Shown here: piece after piece, positions 54,572 to 61,727 of the stretch
How positions within the stretch are numbered: the stretch's first letter is position 1
Layout of the letters: the number at the start of each line of letters is the position of its first letter
Source of the DNA: Mangrovimonas aestuarii
Lineage (GTDB): Bacteria > Bacteroidota > Bacteroidia > Flavobacteriales > Flavobacteriaceae
Direction of reading: 5' to 3'
Assembly (NCBI RefSeq): GCF_028767185.1
Contig: NZ_JARACK010000002.1
Span: 1-64,000 of the forward strand
Length of the DNA: 64,000 nt
Notes under the pieces: generated by a model
The model's database searches: none
Told to the model about the DNA's origin: nothing
What the model saw: only the letters and a program-made list of their open reading frames with translations
Translations under genes and position numbers: made by a program

Positions 54572-55447
54572 ATGAGAGTTCCCGTTCTTAATATTAAGCA
54601 ATTTCAAAAGTCGAAACCTTTAACAGGTTTTTATGTCAATTCTTTTTCTAACCATATTAAATTGAATGAGGATTTGATCAGCAAACCGCATAGCCATGAC
54701 TTCTATTTGTGTGTTATTTTTACTGAGGGAACAGGAATTCATGAAATAGATTTTAATACTTATTCCATAAATCCAGGGAAAGTTTTCTTTTTAAAGCCTG
54801 GGCAAACACATTTTTGGAAATTTGATAGCCAACCAGAGGGTTTTATCTTTTTCCATTCACAAGAGTTTTATGAATTAAACTTTTTAGACCACAAACTCAG
54901 TTCTTTTCCTTTTTACTATTCATATCAAAATCCGTCTTTTTTACAGATTTCTGAAAATGACATAAACTATTTTAATAGTAAGTTTCAAGAGGTTTTCGAA
55001 GAGCAAAAACGAAATGATATTTTTCGGGAGCTAAAAATAGTTAGCCTTATCAATTGTATCTATATTGATTTAACAAGAGCGTATACTCCCAATATAAATT
55101 TGGTAAAGTTTTATCCATATAACTATTTAAAAATACTCGAACAACTAGAAACTTTAATCGAAATAAACTTTTATGATCAAAAATTTCCAAAATTCTATGC
55201 GAGTGAGCTAAACATAACCACCAAGCACTTGAATAGAGTTGTTAAAGAAACTTTAGATAAAACTACTAGCGAACTCATTTCCGAAAGAGTTATGCTTGAA
55301 GCCAAAAGATTAATTGTTCATTCTAATAATAATTTAGCCGGTATTGCTTACACACTTGAGTTTTCTGACTATGCCTACTTTTCTAAGATGTTCAAATCAA
55401 AGACAGGCTTATCACCAATGGGGTTTCGAAAAAAATATAAAAACTAA
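54572..55447 (+). CDS. AraC-family transcriptional regulator
   Basis: 291 aa. N-terminal cupin-like sensor domain (about 20-150; 'KPHSHDFYLCVIFTEGTGIH', 'NPGKVFFLKPGQTHFW') and C-terminal double helix-turn-helix ('FYASELNITTKHLNRVVKE', 'LAGIAYTLEFSDYAYFSKMF', 'KTGLSPMGFRKKY'). Its target is unknown; the divergent DUF983 gene is the nearest candidate. Confidence 0.88.
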   Translation: MRVPVLNIKQFQKSKPLTGFYVNSFSNHIKLNEDLISKPHSHDFYLCVIFTEGTGIHEIDFNTYSINPGKVFFLKPGQTHFWKFDSQPEGFIFFHSQEFYELNFLDHKLSSFPFYYSYQNPSFLQISENDINYFNSKFQEVFEEQKRNDIFRELKIVSLINCIYIDLTRAYTPNINLVKFYPYNYLKILEQLETLIEINFYDQKFPKFYASELNITTKHLNRVVKETLDKTTSELISERVMLEAKRLIVHSNNNLAGIAYTLEFSDYAYFSKMFKSKTGLSPMGFRKKYKN

Positions 55448-55968
55448 TAGAGCTAGAGATTCAGGTTGTATTTGTGTCTAAAGTGAACAAATAATTAGAA
55501 CCAGTTATTAATTCATTGTAGATTGTTTGAGAAATTAATAACTGATGCTTGTACTCAGTCCAACTGAAAATATCCTGGTTAATCTTTGGGTACATTAGAA
55601 AATGGATAGCAAAAAGGATTAGATTTATAACTTTTTGAGAGATATTTTTTTAAAGAGTATGGTTACAGACTAAACTGAACATAAACTTAACTGTTTGTAA
55701 CGCAAATGTTAAACTGTCTATTTTGTAGATTTTCTTTGTAAACAATAGATTACGATAAGGAAGTTTCTGTTTTGATGGTGAAATTTTAAGAAATATATAA
55801 TTTTTTAAGTGAATTTATATTTGATTGTTAATATGTTAGCTTTTTTGTTGTGTTAATTTTTGTTTACCACCTTTTTTCAAAAGAATTTTTTACTACTTTT
55901 AGGCGTCCCAATAAAAAATCTATTAGAAATTTAATTTATTTAAAAACAACTAAACCCTAAAAATCACT
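55448..55968. other. Long intergenic region before a conserved small gene
   Basis: 521 A+T-rich nt with no convincing ORF. It contains a perfect 12-bp inverted repeat at 55502-55544 and, before the 65-aa gene, an imperfect -7-like TACTTTTA (55894-55901) with no usable TTG. The leader of that gene is therefore probably ~70 nt or longer. Confidence 0.6.
55502..55544. repeat. Perfect 12-bp inverted repeat
   Basis: CAGTTATTAATT (55502-55513) and its exact complement AATTAATAACTG (55533-55544), 19-nt spacer, about 55 nt past the araC-family stop. No T-run follows, so a normal terminator is unlikely; a hairpin or binding site is possible. Confidence 0.6.
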
Positions 55969-56166
55969 ATGGCAAGAGCAATGTTTGAGTATACTAAAAC
56001 TATACTCAAAAAAGTAAGTTTCGATGCAACGTTGTTTTGTAAAGAAGTCCAAAAGGCAGCACAAAGATTGTTGCCTTATGAAATAGAAGAATTAAAAATT
56101 TTTATTAAGTCCCTCATTTTACAGAACCCAGAATTACAACAATCGTTGATTTATTTAAAAGCATAA
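55969..56166 (+). CDS. Conserved small flavobacterial protein
   Basis: 65 aa ('MARAMFEYTKTILKKVSFDA'), soluble, with a helical pattern and one Cys ('LFCKEVQKAAQRLLPYEIEE'). I recognise the type as a small Bacteroidota protein found in many genomes, of unknown function. It stands alone, with its own terminator, which suggests a strongly expressed monocistronic message. Confidence 0.75.
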   Translation: MARAMFEYTKTILKKVSFDATLFCKEVQKAAQRLLPYEIEELKIFIKSLILQNPELQQSLIYLKA

Positions 56167-56170
56167 AACA

Positions 56171-56196
56171 TAGGCTACCATTTGGTAGCCTTTTTT
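56171..56196 (+). terminator. Terminator
   Basis: AGGCTACCA / TGGTAGCCT (56172-56180, 56183-56191) with a two-nt loop and T-run. Confidence 0.88.
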
Positions 56197-56205
56197 GTTA
56201 ATTGT

Positions 56206-56237
56206 TTGTTCACGTTTAATGCTAAGTGTTACTTTTG
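56206..56237 (+). promoter_or_regulatory. Promoter of the copper-type operon
   Basis: TTG (56206-56208), 21-nt spacer, TACTTTTG (56230-56237). The transcript start is expected near 56244, which excludes earlier in-frame starts of the next gene and supports the TTG at 56257. Confidence 0.65.
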
Positions 56238-56256
56238 CAAAAAAGTAAATCTTCAA

Positions 56257-56649
56257 TTGAAGCGGTACATTGCTATATTAATGCTTTTGGCACTTTCGTT
56301 CCGTCCAGTATTTTATCTGGGGCAGGTAATATACTATGAACTTAACATAGATTACATTGTACAGAACTATTGTGTTAACAAGGACAAACCCAAATTACAG
56401 TGTAACGGAAAATGTCACTTGGCCAAACAGCTGCAATTAACCACTGCAGAGAATTCCAATTTGCAAGATCAAGCTATAGTTTCTGCATTTGAAGGTTTTC
56501 TTCCAGTATTTCAGGCCTCGCAGACTCAATTGGAGTTTAACTCACCATTTTATTCAGATTCCCATAAGGTAGTAATAGACTATAACAATAACTACCGTTT
56601 TCTTTTTTCGGGATCTAGTTTTAAGCCGCCAAGCATTATAGTTATTTAA
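56257..56649 (+). CDS. Small CxGKC-motif exported protein, TTG start
   Basis: 130 aa from TTG at 56257 ('MKRYIAILMLLALSF' when read as Met); the first ATG in frame is 56281. Hydrophobic N-terminus (about 4-24) then 'NYCVNKDKPKLQCNGKCHLA': Cys with a nearby CxxxC and His, a likely metal or thiol site. No family name known to me. It heads the operon with mbnP and mbnH and is thus a candidate copper-binding or assembly partner. Confidence 0.65.
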   Translation: MKRYIAILMLLALSFRPVFYLGQVIYYELNIDYIVQNYCVNKDKPKLQCNGKCHLAKQLQLTTAENSNLQDQAIVSAFEGFLPVFQASQTQLEFNSPFYSDSHKVVIDYNNNYRFLFSGSSFKPPSIIVI

Positions 56650-56666
56650 TATCATCTTTTTTTACA

Positions 56667-56691
56667 GGGTTGGGAGATATTTTCCCAATCC
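56667..56691 (+). promoter_or_regulatory. Intercistronic stem-loop before mbnP
   Basis: GGGTTGGGA / TTCCCAATCC-type stem of nine pairs (one G-U) around a 7-nt loop, no T-run after it. Likely an RNA-processing or stability element rather than a terminator. Confidence 0.45.
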
Positions 56692-56729
56692 AAATCTTAC
56701 GTATTTAAATAACTGTAATTAAAAAAATA

Positions 56730-57506
56730 ATGAAACAATCAATTTTTGTATTGGCTGCACTGCTATGTCTTACAATATCTTCATGTTCATCAGACGATAA
56801 TACTATAAGTGGAGAAGGCCATATAACCTTGGAATTCGATAATGCTTATAACGATAACGATTTAATATTAAGCACAACTTCTTACAATGCTTGTGGAGCT
56901 GAGCAAATAACCATTAACAAGCTTAAATACATAATTAGTAATATTCGTTTGGAGAATGAGAATGGAGAAGAATTTACTTATCCTAAAAACGACTCTTATT
57001 TTATTGTAAGTGAGGAAAATCAATCTTCTCAATTTATCGATTTAAGTCAAGTACCTGCTGGAAACTACACTAAAATAACTTTTGGTATAGGTGTAGACCA
57101 AGAAAAGTATCTCGAAGGAGCTGAAGGTCAGGGAGACTTTTTAGAACTTGCTACTAATGAAGGAATGATTTGGTCTTGGACAGCGGGATATAAGTTTTTG
57201 GTTTATGAAGGTATGTATACTAGTGAAAGCGTAACAGCAGAAACAGCTTTTTCGGTGCATATGGGTAGCCATGGAACAGCATTGGACAATTATAGTGAAC
57301 TAACTTTAGATTTACCGATGGATGCTGTGGTAAGAACCAATGTAGCTCCAGCAATTCATATCGTTGCCAATATTTCTGATATTTTGAATGGTACCAATCA
57401 AATCTTTTTAGAGCAAGGAGACCAAATTCACGTAGATGGAGAAAAGGCTCCTCTTATAGTTGCTAACGTAGACGAAATGTTTACGGTAGATCATATTCAC
57501 AATTAA
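56730..57506 (+). CDS. mbnP: MbnP-family copper-binding lipoprotein
   Basis: 258 aa. Lipobox 'TISSC' (Cys19). Conserved MbnP features: 'HITLEFDNAY' strand, 'LKYIISNIRLENENG', the Trp-rich 'MIWSWTAGYKFL' (W148, W150) and His in 'FSVHMGSHGT' (177, 181), 'PAIHIVANI' (210) and the C-terminal 'DHIHN' (255, 257). In known systems the diheme MbnH converts a Trp of MbnP to kynurenine, creating a copper(I) site. The MbnH gene is next downstream. Periplasmic face. Confidence 0.85.
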   Translation: MKQSIFVLAALLCLTISSCSSDDNTISGEGHITLEFDNAYNDNDLILSTTSYNACGAEQITINKLKYIISNIRLENENGEEFTYPKNDSYFIVSEENQSSQFIDLSQVPAGNYTKITFGIGVDQEKYLEGAEGQGDFLELATNEGMIWSWTAGYKFLVYEGMYTSESVTAETAFSVHMGSHGTALDNYSELTLDLPMDAVVRTNVAPAIHIVANISDILNGTNQIFLEQGDQIHVDGEKAPLIVANVDEMFTVDHIHN

Positions 57507-57514
57507 TATAACAA

Positions 57515-57541
57515 CTTTCCCCGGGTGAATTTCTGGGAAGG
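57515..57541 (+). promoter_or_regulatory. Intercistronic stem-loop between mbnP and mbnH
   Basis: CTTTCCC (57515-57521) pairs with GGGAAGG (57535-57541) around a 13-nt loop; one G-U. No T-run. May tune the mbnP to mbnH ratio. Confidence 0.35.
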
Positions 57542-57557
57542 TATAAACATATTGAAT

Positions 57558-58607
57558 ATGAAATCAATACTATTAAGCTTGGTATTGGCATTACTGCTAT
57601 TTTCCTGTAGTAGGGAAGATAGTCAGTACATTCCTATACCAATCACTTTAGAGGTTAGTATGCCATCTAATTTTCCTGAGCTGCTTTATAATGTTGACTT
57701 AAATCCGCCAACACAGGAAGGTTTTGAATTGGGAAAGACTTTATTTTATGATGGAAACCTATCATCTAATGGAGTAATCTCCTGTGGGTTTTGTCATGAG
57801 CAGGCTTTTGCTTTTACTCACCACGGACATACTGTAAGTCATGGAGTAGATGGGGGTTTGGGATTCAGAAACTCGCAGCCTATACAAAATTTGGCGTTTT
57901 TCAATGAGTTTACTTGGGATGGTGCAGCCATTCATTTAGATATGCAGCCTGTTATCCCTGTAACCTCTCCTTTTGAAATGGGGGAGACAATATCTTCTGT
58001 GCTGGATAAACTACGTGCAGATGCCAATTATAAGAAACAATTTGAACGTGCCTTTGGTGATTCTGAGATAAATTCAGAACGCATGCTTAAAGCATTGTCA
58101 CAGTTTATGGTAATGATGATTTCCTCAAACTCTAAATACGATAAGTACGTACGTCAAGAGGATGGAATAACATTGACTCAAACCGAACTTGACGGGAAAA
58201 ACACCTTTGAGCAAAAATGCGCTAGTTGCCATGCAACAGATTTGTTTACCGATCAGACATACCGTAATAATGGCTTACCATTTAACAGTCAATATCCAGA
58301 CGAGGAGGGGAGGCAACGCGTTACGGGTTTTGCTTCCGACTTTTACAAGTTTCGTGTGCCAAGTTTGCGTAACGTGGAGCATTCGTATCCATACATGCAC
58401 GATGGTCGTTTTGGAAGTTTGGAAGTTGTATTGGATTTCTATGACAGTGGAATGGTAGACAATGGTAATGTAGATCCTGCATTGCAACGTGAGGACGGCA
58501 CTTTTGGAATAGAGCTTAGCGATTACGAAAAGAACTCTATAATCACCTTCCTTAAAACTTTAACAGATAATGAATTTTTAAACGATGAACGTTTTTCAGA
58601 ATATTAA
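57558..58607 (+). CDS. mbnH: MbnH-type diheme cytochrome c peroxidase-like lipoprotein
   Basis: 349 aa from ATG at 57558; an upstream GTG (57525) is rejected. Lipobox 'LLLFSC' (Cys17). Two heme-c motifs: C76-GF-C79-H80 and C221-AS-C224-H225, with the MauG/CcpA-like 'RNSQPIQNLAFFNEFTWDG' and 'RVPSLRNVEHSYPYMHDGRF'. MbnH uses peroxide or electrons from its two hemes to oxidise MbnP. Its gene follows mbnP directly, which distinguishes it from a plain cytochrome c peroxidase. Overlaps the next gene by 23 nt. Confidence 0.85.
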   Translation: MKSILLSLVLALLLFSCSREDSQYIPIPITLEVSMPSNFPELLYNVDLNPPTQEGFELGKTLFYDGNLSSNGVISCGFCHEQAFAFTHHGHTVSHGVDGGLGFRNSQPIQNLAFFNEFTWDGAAIHLDMQPVIPVTSPFEMGETISSVLDKLRADANYKKQFERAFGDSEINSERMLKALSQFMVMMISSNSKYDKYVRQEDGITLTQTELDGKNTFEQKCASCHATDLFTDQTYRNNGLPFNSQYPDEEGRQRVTGFASDFYKFRVPSLRNVEHSYPYMHDGRFGSLEVVLDFYDSGMVDNGNVDPALQREDGTFGIELSDYEKNSIITFLKTLTDNEFLNDERFSEY

Positions 58608-59574
58608 AAGAGTATTTCTAGTATTTGTATTGGGTCTATTGAGTTTCCAAAATTATGCTGGAAACAATCCGCCAATCTATCCTTGGGATTACCCAGAGGA
58701 GTTTTTTTGCGACCTGTGTGGTTGTTCTACCAGCAGTGGGAGTTTTGGTTTTGGAACTTTGAATAATACCAACTTTTTAGGAGCTCGATATATTTATCAG
58801 ACTTTCGAATCGAAAGATGGTATTTTTAACAACTCACCAAACAGCAACGAAAGTTTTAATACCTATCAGGTTTGGGGACAGGTGCCTATTTACAAAACGT
58901 TTTATGCTACTGCTATTGTGCCTTATCAAGACCTTTACAGGAATTTTGAAGACCACCAAGAACATATCAAGGGCTTGGGGGATATAAACCTAATGGGGTG
59001 GTACCGTTTAACGTTCTATAAAAAGAAGAAGGAAGGTGAACTGTATTTAACAAATGAGCCTGAAGAATCTGGACATAAACTTCAGTTTGGTATTGGTGTG
59101 AAACTGCCAACTGGTGAGTTTGAAAATGCCTATGCCGATAGGATTAATCTTGGTTTTCAGGTTGGGACCGGAAGTTGGGACGGCATTTTTTCCATTGCTT
59201 ATAATTATAGCGGAAAACGATTTGGACTAAGTACATTGACTACCTATTATCTAAAGGGGGAGAACAAGTATGACTACCGTTTTGGAAATCAATTCAGTTA
59301 TTCTGCTAATGTGTTTTATAACATAGCAGGAAAAAAGACAAGTGTTATGCCATTTGTTGGTTTAAATGGAGATGTTTATGATTCAATAGTTCAATACGAT
59401 CAGATAGTGCCAAATACGAACGGAGGAATTACCAACGGAACTTTAGGCGTTGAGGTAATACTGAAGAAGTTTGTAATAGGCGGGAATTTTACCAAGCCTA
59501 TATATCAAAAGTTGTTTGGGGGAAATGTTACTTCTAAAAATAGGATGTCGATATATCTTAATTACCAAATATAA
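58585..59574 (+). CDS. Outer-membrane beta-barrel protein with CDLCGC motif
   Basis: 329 aa. Signal peptide ('MNVFQNIKRVFLVFVLGLLS', mature from ~27), then a short Cys-rich plug 'FCDLCGCSTSSGSFGFGT' and a barrel-like alternation to the last strand 'RMSIYLNYQI'. Often annotated as a transporter or transferrin-like barrel beside MbnP/MbnH in Bacteroidota. The Cys cluster could bind copper on the periplasmic side. ATG at 58585 overlaps the mbnH end by 23 nt, implying coupled translation. Inferred, not proven. Confidence 0.7.
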   Translation: MNVFQNIKRVFLVFVLGLLSFQNYAGNNPPIYPWDYPEEFFCDLCGCSTSSGSFGFGTLNNTNFLGARYIYQTFESKDGIFNNSPNSNESFNTYQVWGQVPIYKTFYATAIVPYQDLYRNFEDHQEHIKGLGDINLMGWYRLTFYKKKKEGELYLTNEPEESGHKLQFGIGVKLPTGEFENAYADRINLGFQVGTGSWDGIFSIAYNYSGKRFGLSTLTTYYLKGENKYDYRFGNQFSYSANVFYNIAGKKTSVMPFVGLNGDVYDSIVQYDQIVPNTNGGITNGTLGVEVILKKFVIGGNFTKPIYQKLFGGNVTSKNRMSIYLNYQI

Positions 59575-59579
59575 AACTT

Positions 59580-59610
59580 AAAAGCCGTTTCTAATTTGAA
59601 ACGGCTTTTA
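59580..59610 (+). terminator. Terminator of the copper-type operon
   Basis: AAAAGCCGTTTC / GAAACGGCTTTT (59580-59591, 59598-59609) with a 6-nt loop; the T-run continues, broken by A, and ends just before the convergent oxyR stop. Confidence 0.85.
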
Positions 59611-59612
59611 TT

Positions 59613-60557
59613 TTATTTTTTTGTAGGCAAGGGGCTGATGATTTGTACATTATGAAAAGCAATAGCGCCTCTGATTATTCCACTAATGACATCTCTGATA
59701 GCTTCTATGATCTGCATTTTTAGTTCGCTTTTGTGATAAATAATACTTACTTCTCTTGCTGGCGAAGGTTCGTTAAAATGGTGCAGATAAACTTTTTCCT
59801 GTTCTTTAATATCTAATGTATGCAAATAGGGTAGTAGGGTCATTCCAAGTCCTTCGTTAGAGAGTTTTATTAGGGTTTCAAAACTTCCGCTTTCCAATTG
59901 GAATTTTTCATTTTCAAGGTCCTTAAACGTTTTGCAGAGGTTGATAACACCATCTCTAAAACAGTGTCCGTCCTCCAATAATAACATATCGTTTAGGTCT
60001 AAATCTGAAGTGTCTAAATTCTTTTTGTCATGTAATCTATGGTTCTTAGGGACATAGCCTACAAATGGTTCGTAATAAAGTACACGTTCTTTAATGGACT
60101 CATTCTCTAAAGGGGTTGCAGCTATAGCCGCATCAAGATGGCCATCGTTTATTCTGGCAATGATTTCTTCTGTAGTAAGCTCTTCAATTTTGAGTTTCAC
60201 CTTAGGAAACTTTTTAATGAAGGTTTTGAGGAACATTGGCAGTAAGGTAGGCATGACGGTTGGAATAATGCCGAGTTTAAATTCCCCACCGATAAATCCT
60301 TTTTGCTGATCAACAATATCCTGAATTCTATACGATTCGTTGACAATGTTTCTGGCTTGGTTTACTATTTTTTTTCCTACTTCAGTAAGTTCAATGGGTT
60401 TTTTGGACCGGTCAAAAATCAGTATGTCCAGTTCGTCTTCCAGCTTTTGTATTTGCATACTTAAAGTAGGCTGGGTTACAAAGCATTTTTCGGCTGCTTT
60501 GGTAAAGTTTTGGTGTTCTGCTACAGCAAGAACGTAATATAATTGAGTAATTGTCAT
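59613..60557 (-). CDS. oxyR: Hydrogen-peroxide sensor OxyR
   Basis: 314 aa LysR-type regulator. N-terminal helix-turn-helix ('FTKAAEKCFVTQPTLSMQI') and effector domain with the redox cysteines C199 and C208 in 'EDGHCFRDGVINLC', the same spacing and the same residue numbers as E. coli OxyR. Oxidation to a disulfide switches its DNA binding. Divergent from dps, the classical target. Cytoplasmic tetramer. Confidence 0.93.
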   Translation of the reverse strand: MTITQLYYVLAVAEHQNFTKAAEKCFVTQPTLSMQIQKLEDELDILIFDRSKKPIELTEVGKKIVNQARNIVNESYRIQDIVDQQKGFIGGEFKLGIIPTVMPTLLPMFLKTFIKKFPKVKLKIEELTTEEIIARINDGHLDAAIAATPLENESIKERVLYYEPFVGYVPKNHRLHDKKNLDTSDLDLNDMLLLEDGHCFRDGVINLCKTFKDLENEKFQLESGSFETLIKLSNEGLGMTLLPYLHTLDIKEQEKVYLHHFNEPSPAREVSIIYHKSELKMQIIEAIRDVISGIIRGAIAFHNVQIISPLPTKK

Positions 60558-60608
60558 CTTAATTGGTTTGGACTATAAAAATATAAAAACTATCAATAAA
60601 ACTTATGA

Positions 60609-60637
60609 TTGAAAACGTTTATTATAGGCTACCTTTG
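60609..60637 (+). promoter_or_regulatory. Promoter of dps
   Basis: TTG (60609-60611), 18-nt spacer, TACCTTTG (60630-60637). Leader about 23 nt to the ATG at 60667. An imperfect dyad ATCAATAA / TTATGAT (60592-60609) abuts the -33 element and could be an OxyR site. Confidence 0.65.
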
Positions 60638-60666
60638 TTATAAATAAAATAAAAAAACAATTAATT

Positions 60667-61146
60667 ATGACATTAAACAGCTTAGGATTAGATATTAAAA
60701 AGACAAAAGATTTAGCAAAAGACCTAAATGTTCTTTTGGCTAATTTTCAATTGTATTATCAAAACCTGAGAGGGATACATTGGAATATTAAAGGGAAGCG
60801 ATTTTTTGATCTGCATGTGAAATTTGAAGAACTTTACACCGATGCCAATATAAAAGTTGATGAAATTGCTGAACGTGTGCTTACACTAGGTGAAACTCCA
60901 TTACATACATTTGAAGACTATACCAAAGCAGGGAAGGTACCCGTTGGAAAAAATATATCACAAGATGAGAAAGCAGTAAAATTGATTGTAGACTCATTAA
61001 CAGAGCTATTAAAGATAGAGCGTGATATTCTGGAAAAATCAGGTGATGCCAATGATGAAGGTACTAACTCAATGATGAGTGATTTTATTACAGAACAAGA
61101 GAAAACTGTTTGGATGATGAAGGCTTGGTTAAACGAAACCGTTTAA
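60667..61146 (+). CDS. dps: DNA-binding ferritin-like Dps
   Basis: 159 aa. Ferroxidase centre at the dimer interface: His in 'RGIHWNIKGKRF', 'FFDLHVKFEELYTDANIKVDEIAER' region with Asp/Glu/His ligands (about 38-80). Forms a dodecamer that oxidises Fe(II) with peroxide and shields DNA. Divergent to oxyR. The short N-terminus lacks the Lys-rich tail of E. coli Dps, so DNA binding, if any, differs. Confidence 0.94.
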   Translation: MTLNSLGLDIKKTKDLAKDLNVLLANFQLYYQNLRGIHWNIKGKRFFDLHVKFEELYTDANIKVDEIAERVLTLGETPLHTFEDYTKAGKVPVGKNISQDEKAVKLIVDSLTELLKIERDILEKSGDANDEGTNSMMSDFITEQEKTVWMMKAWLNETV

Positions 61147-61164
61147 GAGCCAATTGATAGTGTG

Positions 61165-61190
61165 AAAAAGCGGCTAGTAGCCGCTTTTTT
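61165..61190 (+). terminator. Terminator between dps and DUF2141 gene
   Basis: GCGGC (61170-61174) / GCCGC (61180-61184) with flanking A- and T-runs; works for both convergent genes. Confidence 0.88.
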
Positions 61191-61194
61191 GTGT

Positions 61195-61632
61195 TTAAAA
61201 ACGAATGTGGATATCTAGATTTTCATCTTTTAATTCAAACTTACCGTCGCTGAATATCGGTGGACCAAACAGCATACTATTGTTGGAAATTCCATATGAT
61301 TCCTGTGGCATACCATTTGGACCAAAATCCATACGGCGATTATCGTTTTCGTCGTGGAGCACTAGGATAGCATAAGTTCCGGGAGATACATTTTCGAAAG
61401 TAATCGTCATAGCTCCTTTTTCGGCTTTAAGTTTGCTGTGCATAATACCAGGACCTTTCATAAAGGTTTCTACAGTATGTAAAGAAATTAAAATATTGCC
61501 ATTATCGTTAAGGACATTATCGACTGTAACGGTAATTGTTTTTGTGTTTAAAGTATCTGTTCTAGTAGTGTCTTGGGCATTTGAGACTAAAGATCCTAAT
61601 ATAAAGGTGAGCAATAGCGAAATGGTTTTCAT
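61195..61632 (-). CDS. DUF2141 exported protein
   Basis: 145 aa with signal peptide ending 'LVSNAQ' (about 20). The conserved DUF2141 block 'YAILVLHDENDNRRMDFG', 'GMPQESYGISNN' is present. Small beta-sandwich-like periplasmic or surface protein, function unknown. Single gene. Confidence 0.85.
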   Translation of the reverse strand: MKTISLLLTFILGSLVSNAQDTTRTDTLNTKTITVTVDNVLNDNGNILISLHTVETFMKGPGIMHSKLKAEKGAMTITFENVSPGTYAILVLHDENDNRRMDFGPNGMPQESYGISNNSMLFGPPIFSDGKFELKDENLDIHIRF

Positions 61633-61727
61633 GATTAGAAGTTTTTAAGTTATAGAACAAATATCCAACGTATTATAGTCTGTTAAAAGAAAACTCTACC
61701 GAACTGTGGTTAATAAGTGATGAGTTG

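Noticed and set aside
57525-57557. GTG start upstream of mbnH
   Set aside because: It is inside the intercistronic stem-loop and would place the signal peptide 11 residues in; ATG 57558 opens the lipoprotein signal.
56206-59610. Methanobactin-like precursor peptide near mbnP
   Set aside because: No short ORF with the Cys-containing precursor pattern and no MbnB/MbnC-like gene is seen in the flanks.
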